The position numbers and the translations under genes were made by a program. A stretch of DNA of 64,000 nt from contig NZ_JH994110.1 of NCBI RefSeq assembly GCF_000316195.1, positions 1 to 64,000 on the forward strand, read 5' to 3'. Origin of the DNA: Brachyspira hampsonii 30446. GTDB lineage: Bacteria > Spirochaetota > Brachyspiria > Brachyspirales > Brachyspiraceae. The stretch's first letter is position 1; each line of letters starts with the position of its first letter. A model generated the notes under the pieces. That model had not been told where the DNA came from. It saw only the letters and a list, made by a program, of their open reading frames with translations, and made no database searches. Positions 8,522 to 16,653 of the stretch are shown here, one piece after another.

Positions 8522-8735
8522 TACACCTGCCCGCCCTCTAGCCTATTCATAAAAACTGTCATTTTTGTGCTATTTTTCTTTTTTATTCTATTATGTAATT
8601 TATGCTCCCCACCCAATATTTTTTAATTTTTACAGCAAATGTACCGCACGCTAAACAAAATTAAAAATATTGATTTACCATGATTATAAATAGTAATAAA
8701 ATTTAAAATTTCATTTACCGTGCGTTAATCAAAAT
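8522..8735. repeat. Inverted-motif module (locus c): B arm plus core, ending at the mcrC stop
   Basis: CCCGCCCTCTAG (about 8530), CTCCCCACCCAA (about 8613), ACCGCACGC (about 8651) and TTTACCGTGCGTTAA (about 8715). The spacer (CTGTCATTTTTGTGCTATTT) closely matches the B arms of the 62-63 kb array, so this copy has the same orientation as the array. The right arm is missing; the mcrC stop codon lies a few bases after CGTGCG. Confidence 0.8.
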
Positions 8736-10070
8736 TTATTTTAAATATTCTTTTAATTCATTTTCGATACTTTTCATAGCTTCAGAAAATTCTTTTATAT
8801 TATTGAAATTTTGATTAGGAATTTTCAAAGCATATTTATATATAGTACAATTAGCATAACTGTTATAAACATTATTTAAAATACCTATTTTTATAATTTT
8901 ATTTTTATCAGTATAATTAGTTTCTTCCAATGGATAAATAAATCCAGCATTTTTTGCATTAAGTGTATAAGCGTAAGAGACTATTTGATGTTTATCGTTT
9001 CTATCTATATTTTCGCTGCTGTAATTATCAAGCCTTTTATATTTAGCATCAAGCACTATATTATTTTTATTGTCATCTGATAATTTATAGAAGTCCGGAT
9101 AAACTCTCCAAGCATTATTAAGTAGGTTTATACCATTCTTTGATTTTCTATTTTCTGCATGAATAAAATTTATTTTGCTTAAAAAAGTATTTAAATATTC
9201 TTCAAAAAGCCAAGCCCCGTCAAATAATAGTCCGTATACAGTGTTATCATCGCTTCCATATTTTAATTTTTCATGCCTTAATATCTGAATGCATATTTTC
9301 CTTAAAGGCTCATATTCATAATAGTAGGGGTGAGATAATTTTTTTAAGTTTTTGTTTATAATGCTTTCTCTTTTATTTCTATCATAATTAGAAGCAGAAT
9401 AAAATATCTGCTGAACATAATTTTTTATTTCATTGTCATAATTTAAAATATATCTGTTTTTTATGTTTATATATTCTATGGTGTGCCTTATTAATTGTGT
9501 AATATTATTATCATAACTGTATTCTCTGGTATTGTACGAAATTTTACCATTGAAAGGAATATTATTTTTGATGTATCTGTTAATATCAATAATTCCTTTT
9601 ATATTGGCATCATTATGTTTTACTGATTTATACTGTTTGAAAAGCCCCTGTCTTAATGCTTTCTTAAAAAAACTTATAAACATATAAATCAAAAAATCAA
9701 ATGAATCGTCATAATCCTTACTATGCTCCAAATTAATAATATTAAGATTAAGCACTTTCATAAGCATGTAGTGCAGAAAATAATCATTATCATCATTTGC
9801 AAATCTTGAAGATATTTTTATTTGAATATTTTTATAGCTTATAAATCCCATTATATTATTAGTGCATATACTGTCATTAATAATATCAAATATCTTATTT
9901 TCTTCTTCCAAGTCTTTACTTTCTTTTATAGAGTTAGGAAATATTATAATATTATTTTTAACATTAGAAATAGTTTTTCCTGCTATTTCTTTAAGAGAAT
10001 TAACATCATTTTCTAATAATTTTTTCTTACTGTTATCTTTTAATTTAATAATTTTATTATTTATATTCAT
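8736..10070 (-). CDS. mcrC: McrC-family restriction nuclease subunit
   Basis: Partner of the McrB GTPase in modification-dependent restriction. The C-terminal part carries a PD-(D/E)XK nuclease core: VYPDFYKL followed by IVLDAKYKRL (roughly residues 325-355), preceded by the FDGAWLFEEYLNTFL helix usual for McrC. The N-terminal half binds McrB in known systems. The 444 residues are longer than E. coli McrC (about 350) but normal for the wider family. It lies 67 bp downstream of mcrB, on the same strand, so probably one operon. Intact reading frame and motifs suggest an active nuclease. Confidence 0.85.
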   Translation of the reverse strand: MNINNKIIKLKDNSKKKLLENDVNSLKEIAGKTISNVKNNIIIFPNSIKESKDLEEENKIFDIINDSICTNNIMGFISYKNIQIKISSRFANDDNDYFLHYMLMKVLNLNIINLEHSKDYDDSFDFLIYMFISFFKKALRQGLFKQYKSVKHNDANIKGIIDINRYIKNNIPFNGKISYNTREYSYDNNITQLIRHTIEYINIKNRYILNYDNEIKNYVQQIFYSASNYDRNKRESIINKNLKKLSHPYYYEYEPLRKICIQILRHEKLKYGSDDNTVYGLLFDGAWLFEEYLNTFLSKINFIHAENRKSKNGINLLNNAWRVYPDFYKLSDDNKNNIVLDAKYKRLDNYSSENIDRNDKHQIVSYAYTLNAKNAGFIYPLEETNYTDKNKIIKIGILNNVYNSYANCTIYKYALKIPNQNFNNIKEFSEAMKSIENELKEYLK

Positions 10071-10137
10071 TTATTATTTAAAACCATATTAATTTTAAAT
10101 TAATTATCTATATTATCATTTATATTGGTATATTGTT

Positions 10138-11538
10138 CTATATTACTTGTACATTTACATTAGTAGAAATTAAATTATAAGCATTTTTTAATTCATCAAG
10201 TTCACTTTCATCATCAGGCATGCCTCTTAAATACTCATATAAAAGTCCTTTCAAATGATTCTCCCATAAATTATTAAATGCCTCTTCTTTATTATCTATT
10301 GAATTGTCATAATAATTTTTTAGTTTTAGAAAATAAGAAGCCCCTATATGATATGAAGAATTAAAGCCTTCAATTTTCTCTATCGCCTCATTTAACTTAT
10401 CCATTCTTTCTTTAGCTTCAAATAATATCGCATTATCTAAAATATTATCAAGCATATTTTGTGTATCTTTAGCCTTAATTTCTTTCCAAGCAAATCTCCT
10501 ACGCATAGCAAAATCCATACTCTCAACGCTTCTGTCAATATCATTCATAGTGCCTATTATATAAACATTCTCTGGAACAAAAAATCCGTCTTCAAATTCA
10601 TCATCTGTTTCATCATTACTAATTAAATTATTATATTGTGTTTTTACTCTTCCAATTTCTCCTCTGTATCCAGTATCAATAGCAAAAAATAATTCTCCAA
10701 AAATTTTTGAAATCTCTCCTCTGTTAATCTCATCTATTATAAATACGAATTTACTGCTTCTGTTTTGCAAAGCATTCTTGCAGAACTCTTTAAAAACTCC
10801 GTCCTTTCTTTCAAATCCAATATTTCCATTAATGTCTTTAATAGGTCTTAATCCTTCAACAAAATCTGTGTAATCATAAGAAGGGTGAAACTGCACAAAC
10901 TTGCATTGATTTTTGAAATTATCATCATATTCCAAATCTTCTGTATATTCCTTATTATTGCCAAAAATCATTTTAGCTGCAACCTGTTTAGCCAAATAGG
11001 TTTTTCCTGTACCAGGGGCACCTGTAAGTACAATATTATAATTTTCTTTAAGAAGTTTAATACAGTTTTCTTTTAAGTTTTTCATATCCATATTTCCTGA
11101 ATATTTTTTTAATAATTTGTCTATATTAGATTTGGTGATACTGTCTTTGATATTGCAAAACCTTCTTGCCTGAGAGCTGAAATTAAATTCATCTTCTAAA
11201 CTTAATTTGTATAATTTGGCTTTAACACATAATATAGTATCATCAATATAAGAGAGATAATTTTTGATTTGTTCTTTATCTTTATTGTCATATTCTTCTA
11301 TTAATTTATCTAATGTGATAGAATCTGAAAGAGCTATACCTACAGCTTTTATTTTTATACCTTCAGCAATGACTATTTTTGTTCCTTTTTTGATGTATGT
11401 ATTTTTAGTTTTTTCTAAAGCCTTTTCATAATCTGCATCATTATCTTTAAATCCTACAAATGCTATATTATATTTGAGAAATATTTCATCTAAAAGCGAT
11501 TTATCTCCCCATCTGCTTCCAAAATAAATATATGACAT
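10138..11538 (-). CDS. mcrB: McrB-family AAA+ GTPase/ATPase of a modification-dependent restriction system
   Basis: AAA+ motor that recognises modified DNA and drives McrC. Walker A GAPGTGKT is at 173-180 and Walker B FVFIIDEINRGEI at about 264-276. The McrB signature MNDIDRS is at 331-337 in place of MNTADRS, followed by the arginine-rich MRRRF. Residues 1-150 form a separate domain; GTKIVIAEGIKIKAVGIAL (52-70) has the look of a PUA/EVE-like beta barrel, a fold used elsewhere to read modified bases. That reading is inference. It is the first gene of the mcrB-mcrC pair. A decayed second mcrB piece lies just upstream. Confidence 0.87.
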   Translation of the reverse strand: MSYIYFGSRWGDKSLLDEIFLKYNIAFVGFKDNDADYEKALEKTKNTYIKKGTKIVIAEGIKIKAVGIALSDSITLDKLIEEYDNKDKEQIKNYLSYIDDTILCVKAKLYKLSLEDEFNFSSQARRFCNIKDSITKSNIDKLLKKYSGNMDMKNLKENCIKLLKENYNIVLTGAPGTGKTYLAKQVAAKMIFGNNKEYTEDLEYDDNFKNQCKFVQFHPSYDYTDFVEGLRPIKDINGNIGFERKDGVFKEFCKNALQNRSSKFVFIIDEINRGEISKIFGELFFAIDTGYRGEIGRVKTQYNNLISNDETDDEFEDGFFVPENVYIIGTMNDIDRSVESMDFAMRRRFAWKEIKAKDTQNMLDNILDNAILFEAKERMDKLNEAIEKIEGFNSSYHIGASYFLKLKNYYDNSIDNKEEAFNNLWENHLKGLLYEYLRGMPDDESELDELKNAYNLISTNVNVQVI

Positions 11539-11609
11539 AAAAATACCCTAACATTTTATATTTTGTAAGTATATAAAAAACAAATATAAAATCAATGTAT
11601 TTTTTTATA

Positions 11610-11930
11610 TTAATATTTTTTAATGACATATATAAACTTATTATAAATACCATAAATTTCAAAATATCCTTTTTCATTTATTGTATTAGAAATATCATCT
11701 ATAAATTTAATTAAATTATTTTTGATAATAGTATATTCATTTAATTATGAAACATCTTTTTGACTATTAATTAAATTCTTCAATGCTCTTTTACAAAATT
11801 ATTTAAAAATTCTGTCTTTCAAATACAATATTGCCATTACTCTTTTTAATTGGTCTTAATCCATAAACAAAATCAGTGTAATCATAAGAAGGGTTAAAAT
11901 TTACAAACTTACATTGATACTAATTATAAA
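11610..11930 (-). pseudogene. Remnant of a second mcrB-like gene
   Basis: Read on the minus strand, 11820-11930 encodes a segment almost the same as McrB residues 211-246: QCKFVNFNPSYDYTDF, then GLRPIKKSNGNIVFER. A frame shift follows, then FK-stop-FCKRALKN, which continues the McrB alignment past an in-frame stop. Next comes another stop and about 38 residues with no McrB resemblance, ending at 11610. Walker motifs are absent. The piece differs from the intact gene at many positions, so it derives from a diverged paralogue. Confidence 0.8.
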
Positions 11931-11979
11931 TTCAAGTTTCATTTATTTTTTATTTAATTTAAAAATCATACTCGCTTTG

Positions 11980-12435
11980 AATTAAATTTAAAATCATTTA
12001 ACGCACGGTTAGTTAAATCATCAATATAATAAAAATTTCAACTGCAAATAATTTTATATTTTTAGTTTTACTCTGCGTGCGGTGTATATACTATAAATTA
12101 AAAAAATATTGGGTGGGAGGCTAAAATGACTGTTTAAATTTTTAAATAATAAAAATACAAAAATAACAGAAATAATTGAAAACCTAAATGGTGGGAAGTG
12201 TAAATAAACTTTAAAACCTATTTTCATACTCCGCCCTCTAAAGTTTACTGCTTTACTTTGGATTTTAATATTAATTATCTTTATAGCTTAATTATAATTT
12301 ATTAGCACCCGCCCAAGTGCTGATTAGATTTTCAATCTATTTAACGCATGATTTAAGTTATTATTTTATGAAATTTGAATTAGATTGTTCATAGACTTAT
12401 ATTTAGAATATTATTTACCATGCGTTTTGTTTTAA
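11980..12435. repeat. Inverted-motif modules (locus d): core-B'|A-core, two cores 343 bp apart
   Basis: First core: TTAACGCACGG (about 11998) to CTGCGTGCGGTG (about 12074), then TTGGGTGGGAGGCTAAAA and GGTGGGAAGTG. Next, immediately, CCGCCCTCTAAAG and GCACCCGCCCAAGTG (an A arm), then TTAACGCATG (about 12341) to TTACCATGCG (about 12414). The left core motifs lie 343 bp apart (C at 12002 and 12345). The locus ends next to the kdsD stop. Orientation is opposite to the 62-63 kb array. Confidence 0.82.
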
Positions 12436-12441
12436 CTATTT

Positions 12442-13404
12442 TTAAAAAGCCTTTATCTTCAAAATATCATGTATATGAACTATACCAATAGGGTTATTGT
12501 TATTGTTTACAACTACTAAATTAGTAATCTTTCCTTCCATGATATGCAAAGCCTCTCCGATAAGAGTATCTTCATAAATGACCTTAGGAGAAGTATTCAT
12601 AATATATTTCACTTCTTTTGAAAGTATGTTTTTTATATCATTGTCTTTAACAAGAAGCCTTTTTAAATCTCCGTCTACAATTATTCCTTTTAAAATATTA
12701 TTATCATCAACAACGATAGCTATGCCTAATTTGCATTCTATAATTTTAAATAAAGCGTCCTGCAATGAAGTATCTGTCTTAATTATAGGTAAATTTTCAG
12801 TATGCATAATAGATTTAACCTTAGCAAGCTGTCTTCCCAAACTTCCTCCCGGATGGAATATTGCGAAATCTTCTGCTCTGAATCCTCTAAGCTCCATTAA
12901 AGCAGTAGCCAAAGCATCAGATAAAGCTAAAGAAGCAGTAGTGCTTACAGTAGGAGCTAATTTAAGCGGACAAGCTTCTTCTTTAACATGCGTAAGCAAT
13001 GTAATTTTAGCATTCTTAGAAAGCGTAGAATTAATATCATTTGTAATAGCAATATATGGTATATTCTGACGGCAAAGCCAATTTACAAGCTCTATAATCT
13101 CACGGGATTCACCGCCTTTAGAATATAAAAGGCAGTAATCCTCTTTAGTAATCATACCGAAATCGCCATGCATACATTCATTAGGATCAACAAAAAAACT
13201 CGGAGTACCCGTAGAAGCAAAAGTAGCAGCCGCCTTTCTTGCTATATGACCGCTCTTTCCAACTCCTGAAGTTATTACTCTGCCTTTGATATTAAATAAC
13301 TCTTTTACCGCATTTTCAAAATTACTATCAAGTTTGTCAGATAAATCTCTCAGATTCTCACTCTCCAGTAAAAGAGTAGTCTTTCCTCGTTCTATTATAT
13401 TCAT
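12442..13404 (-). CDS. kdsD: Arabinose-5-phosphate isomerase (KpsF/GutQ/KdsD type)
   Basis: Interconverts ribulose-5-phosphate and arabinose-5-phosphate, the first step toward Kdo. The SIS domain (about residues 25-190) has TSGVGKSGHIARK, then PNECMHGDFGMI and SKGGESREI, the sugar-phosphate loop. Two CBS domains follow (about 195-320). The 320 residues are full length. Its presence suggests a Kdo-like sugar in lipooligosaccharide or another glycan. A small ORF and yraN lie upstream on the same strand, 30 bp away, so it may be the last gene of the flagellar-export/yraN transcript. Confidence 0.9.
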   Translation of the reverse strand: MNIIERGKTTLLLESENLRDLSDKLDSNFENAVKELFNIKGRVITSGVGKSGHIARKAAATFASTGTPSFFVDPNECMHGDFGMITKEDYCLLYSKGGESREIIELVNWLCRQNIPYIAITNDINSTLSKNAKITLLTHVKEEACPLKLAPTVSTTASLALSDALATALMELRGFRAEDFAIFHPGGSLGRQLAKVKSIMHTENLPIIKTDTSLQDALFKIIECKLGIAIVVDDNNILKGIIVDGDLKRLLVKDNDIKNILSKEVKYIMNTSPKVIYEDTLIGEALHIMEGKITNLVVVNNNNNPIGIVHIHDILKIKAF

Positions 13405-13434
13405 ACAAATATACCGCTGCCTTTAATTATATCA

Positions 13435-13563
13435 TTAATCTATTACATAACTTATCAAGTGTCCAGCCATACTTTCTATAGCCTTATCTATATACTTCTC
13501 ATCTTTTAATTTTTTCTTATAGAGATCTATTTTTTCAGGGTTAATTTTTACTGCTGTTTTCAT
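13435..13563 (-). CDS. Small basic hypothetical protein (42 aa)
   Basis: The ATG at 13563 is preceded by AGGGG with 7-nt spacing and opens a 42-residue frame beginning MKTAVKINPEKIDLYKKKLK. It lies 10 bp after the yraN stop and 30 bp before kdsD, all on the same strand, so it sits in an operon-like position. It is charged, helical-looking and without a signal peptide. I know no family; the tight spacing and ribosome-binding site are the support. Confidence 0.6.
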   Translation of the reverse strand: MKTAVKINPEKIDLYKKKLKDEKYIDKAIESMAGHLISYVID

Positions 13564-13573
13564 GTCGATACCC

Positions 13574-13939
13574 CTAAATAAATATATCTTCTATAAATGA
13601 TATTTCTCGATTATAATGGGTATCGTCTATTAAAACTGCCCCAAAGGAACATTTTTGATTAAAACTTAATCCTTTTTCGATTAAGTATTCTTCAGCTGTT
13701 TCATATAATTTTCTTTTCTTACGTTCAGATATTGAGTAAGCTGCATATCCAAAACTTCCTTGTCTTCGATATTTTACTTCTATAAACACAATAACAACTC
13801 CTTTTGTCATTACTAAATCTATCTCGCCTCTTGTTTTTTTTCCTCTAAAGTTACGCTCTAAAAGAGTAAAACCGAGTTCCTCGAGATATTTTAAGGCAAT
13901 ATCCTCTCCTAGATTGCCTATATCTTTTTTGTTAGCCAT
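13574..13939 (-). CDS. yraN: YraN/UPF0102 family nuclease-like protein
   Basis: 121 residues, the usual size. It has the restriction-endonuclease-like core: an N-terminal LGEDIALKYLEELGFTLLERN, then GEIDLVMTKGVVIVFIEVKY, which supplies the D and E-x-K of the PD-(D/E)XK fold. The biological role of the family is unsettled; a part in DNA processing is suspected. It follows the HD-GYP gene by 9 bp, an arrangement that fits the known association of yraN-type genes with flhB-like small genes. Confidence 0.88.
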   Translation of the reverse strand: MANKKDIGNLGEDIALKYLEELGFTLLERNFRGKKTRGEIDLVMTKGVVIVFIEVKYRRQGSFGYAAYSISERKKRKLYETAEEYLIEKGLSFNQKCSFGAVLIDDTHYNREISFIEDIFI

Positions 13940-13948
13940 TTTTTAATA

Positions 13949-15181
13949 TTACTTTTTTTCTTCAGCATCTAATATTCTAGTTCTTACCTCCTCTAAAAAA
14001 TTATTATCTTTATCAACACCAGCTATAAACAATTGATTAGTTTCTAATAAATTGATAGTTTCTCCGTCTTCTATAAACTCACCGTTTTCATTTGATACTA
14101 TTTTAATTATAGGTCTGATAGGAAAATTCGGATTAGCAGCAAAAACAAATCCTTTTCTTTTATCATTCAATAAAACTATAGACCCTATAGGATATACTGT
14201 AAATATACTTACAAAAGTTTTTGATATATTTGGATCATACTTTGTATTAGCACCATGTATAATCTCTTTAACTGCATCATATAAAGTTACATATTTCTTT
14301 TTATTTTCATTGCTCTTTTCAAGCATTAAACTAAATGTAGATTTATTATCTTTTGATTTAGAACTAGAAGATGCTATTCTCATAGGTTTAAGCATTTTTT
14401 CAACTGCATGAGCTATAGCAACTATTTTTGAATATAAATTTATCTGATTGCCGGAAAGTCCTCTAGGATATCCTTTACCATTATAAAACTCATGATGCAT
14501 AAGAGATATCATAGCCAAATCTTCCTCAAATCGGAAACTAGATTTAAGAATTTTATATCCGTATACAGTATGTTTTTTTACCTCAGCATATTCTTCTGAA
14601 GTAAATTTACCTATTTTACCCAAAATCTTATCCGGAACTTTTACAAGTCCTATATCATAAAGTATAGCACCTATTCCTAATTTTTTTACTCTATTTTCAG
14701 AAAACTTCATAGCACGGCCAATAATCATTGATATTAAAGAAACATTTAATGATCTCACATAATACTCATCAGATTTAGGAAAATTTGTTAAATTAAAAAG
14801 CTGAAGTACACTACTCAAATTTCTATTAGCTATATCCAATACTTCATCTAAAATTTCATTTAGTTCGTTAATATTAACTAAATTATTATTTTTGTATCCG
14901 CCTAAATTATTTCTAACTTTTTTGATGACATTGAAATATATTTTTTTAAATACTTTATATTCCCTTAAAAATTTATCGAAATCTGCAGATACTTCCATAT
15001 CTAAAGAAGTATTATCTTCTATAAATACTTCATTAATATCCCATTTCTTAAGCCTTTGCATATCATCTTCTTTGAAATCCACATACCCTGTAGAAGCAAG
15101 AAAATCATTATACAAATATATATCTTTCTTTTCAGCTTTTGCTTTTATATCCTGAGTATTTATTTTAGTTAATTTTGCCAT
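13949..15181 (-). CDS. HD-GYP domain protein with degenerate metal site
   Basis: Residues about 135-280 align with HD-GYP c-di-GMP phosphodiesterases. HHEFYNGKGYP (229-239) carries the HHE and GYP motifs. However, the signature His-Asp is Tyr175-Asp176 (ILYDIGLVKVPD), the upstream ligand histidine is Asn146 (SLNVSLIS), and the later Asp of the usual A-D-x-x-D is His258 (IAHAVEKML). Such changes suggest loss of phosphodiesterase activity and perhaps a binding role only. Residues 1-130 and 285-410 are unassigned. It lies between an flhB-like gene and yraN in a flagellar cluster, 14 bp after the former. Confidence 0.8.
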   Translation of the reverse strand: MAKLTKINTQDIKAKAEKKDIYLYNDFLASTGYVDFKEDDMQRLKKWDINEVFIEDNTSLDMEVSADFDKFLREYKVFKKIYFNVIKKVRNNLGGYKNNNLVNINELNEILDEVLDIANRNLSSVLQLFNLTNFPKSDEYYVRSLNVSLISMIIGRAMKFSENRVKKLGIGAILYDIGLVKVPDKILGKIGKFTSEEYAEVKKHTVYGYKILKSSFRFEEDLAMISLMHHEFYNGKGYPRGLSGNQINLYSKIVAIAHAVEKMLKPMRIASSSSKSKDNKSTFSLMLEKSNENKKKYVTLYDAVKEIIHGANTKYDPNISKTFVSIFTVYPIGSIVLLNDKRKGFVFAANPNFPIRPIIKIVSNENGEFIEDGETINLLETNQLFIAGVDKDNNFLEEVRTRILDAEEKK

Positions 15182-15195
15182 TATTTATTCTGCCT

Positions 15196-15456
15196 TTAAT
15201 TTATATATATATATTTTAATATTATACTCACAGCTTCATAAAGCGAATAAGGTATCTCCTCCCCTATTTCCAACTGCATCAAATGCTTAGCAGTATCCTC
15301 ATTGGAAACCACAGGTACTTTATGCTTTCTTGCAATATCAACCATTCTTTTTGCTAAGTAATTGCTGCCTTTCGATATGAGTATAGGAGCATTATGCATT
15401 TCTTTATTGTATAATAAAGCAGCCGCATTTTTTATATCCTTATTATTTTTATTCAT
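15196..15456 (-). CDS. FlhB C-terminal-domain homologue (YlqH/FlhB2 type)
   Basis: An 86-residue stand-alone version of the cytoplasmic domain of the type III export switch FlhB. It has AAALLYNKEMHNAPILISKG, then ARKHKVPVVSNEDTAKHLMQ and IPYSLYEAVSIIL, which match the FlhB_C region after the cleavage site. The NPTH autocleavage motif itself is absent. In Bacillus a similar small gene (ylqH) follows a FliK-like gene (ylqG); the same order is seen here. Likely role: modulating flagellar export specificity, by inference. AAGG precedes the ATG. Confidence 0.85.
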   Translation of the reverse strand: MNKNNKDIKNAAALLYNKEMHNAPILISKGSNYLAKRMVDIARKHKVPVVSNEDTAKHLMQLEIGEEIPYSLYEAVSIILKYIYIN

Positions 15457-15460
15457 TTAC

Positions 15461-16555
15461 TTAGCCTTCATAATTTATTTTTATATTGTCAAAAATACTT
15501 AACTCTTTATCTATATTCTCTTTCACACTATTTAATTTATTAAACAACTTCTTATCAAATAATTTCACCGTAATCAAATATTTATTATCATACTCATCTT
15601 TAATTATATCTATTTTACATAGTTCTTTATTATCATCATAAATAACAAATGTTAATCTATTTTTATTATTTTCATCTTTGCTTATATATAATAATACATC
15701 TTTAATTTCTTGGTCTATAATAAATGGTATAGGAATCATAAATGCATTTTCCTGAAAATTTCTGTTTTTTCTATTTGCAGATAGGATTTTCAGCATAAGC
15801 ATCATCATATTAAAATTATCTGAAGACAATTCGCCCTGAAGCATATCAAAGAGCATAAACCATATATTAAAACCTGCATTTGTATTTATATAGTTATTTA
15901 AATTTTCTGCAATAGAATGATTAGGGTCATTATTATACCCCTGAATAACACTATTAGCAAGCATTAGTAATATTTCGGTTATTTCAGTATTTTTGTTAGA
16001 GTTTTTTATAGAGCGTATTATATCATTAAACTGCTTAAAAATATTTCCTAAAGAGTTTATTTCTTCTACCGTTAAATATACTCCGTTAGACATTGCATTT
16101 AATATGAACTTTTTTTTATCGCTGTCTAAATCCGGAAGGTATTTAAGCAGAGTTTCAAAATATCTTATATTTTCATAACTAGGCTTTATACCTTTTTGAG
16201 ACAGCATAGATGAAATTTCAGAATTATTCTCTGTTATGTTAAGTAAAACATTAGAGCTGTTCTTGTTCTGTATGCTTTCTCTTGCTTCTTTCAAACTTTC
16301 AGCATTTTTAAGTATTGTTAAAGTTACTTCGCCATTTTTTTTACTGACCAAGGCGAATCCTTTATCTGTCATACCGTTTTTAAATAATGCTACTAATTTA
16401 TTGCCCATAACATTTATTAATGCTTTATCATTATCCAATTTTCTCATTATAGAGTATCTTACTACATCTCCATCTTTGATTTGAGTATTGTTTTTATTTG
16501 TTATGAGATTTAAATATTTATTATTTATATTAAGCATATTAATATTATAAAACAT
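15461..16555 (-). CDS. FliK/YlqG-like flagellar cluster protein
   Basis: 364 residues. An N-terminal beta-rich stretch (DGDVVRYSIMRKLDNDKALI, then NKLVALFKNGM) resembles the N-terminal domain of YlqG/FliK-like proteins, followed by Asn/Ser-rich helices and a C-terminal alpha/beta part (about 265-360). It lies just 4 bp before the FlhB-like gene and opposite to fliK, so a flagellar hook-length or export role is likely. It could equally be a structural paralogue of FliK. No Shine-Dalgarno is evident; a second ATG seven codons in is an alternative start. Confidence 0.65.
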   Translation of the reverse strand: MFYNINMLNINNKYLNLITNKNNTQIKDGDVVRYSIMRKLDNDKALINVMGNKLVALFKNGMTDKGFALVSKKNGEVTLTILKNAESLKEARESIQNKNSSNVLLNITENNSEISSMLSQKGIKPSYENIRYFETLLKYLPDLDSDKKKFILNAMSNGVYLTVEEINSLGNIFKQFNDIIRSIKNSNKNTEITEILLMLANSVIQGYNNDPNHSIAENLNNYINTNAGFNIWFMLFDMLQGELSSDNFNMMMLMLKILSANRKNRNFQENAFMIPIPFIIDQEIKDVLLYISKDENNKNRLTFVIYDDNKELCKIDIIKDEYDNKYLITVKLFDKKLFNKLNSVKENIDKELSIFDNIKINYEG

Positions 16556-16653
16556 AAAAATAATTTTTCAAATATTATGTTATTTTTTATAAAGTAAATT
16601 TTTATACTTCCGAATATTAATATAGTAATAAACTAATAATTAGGAAGTAAATT

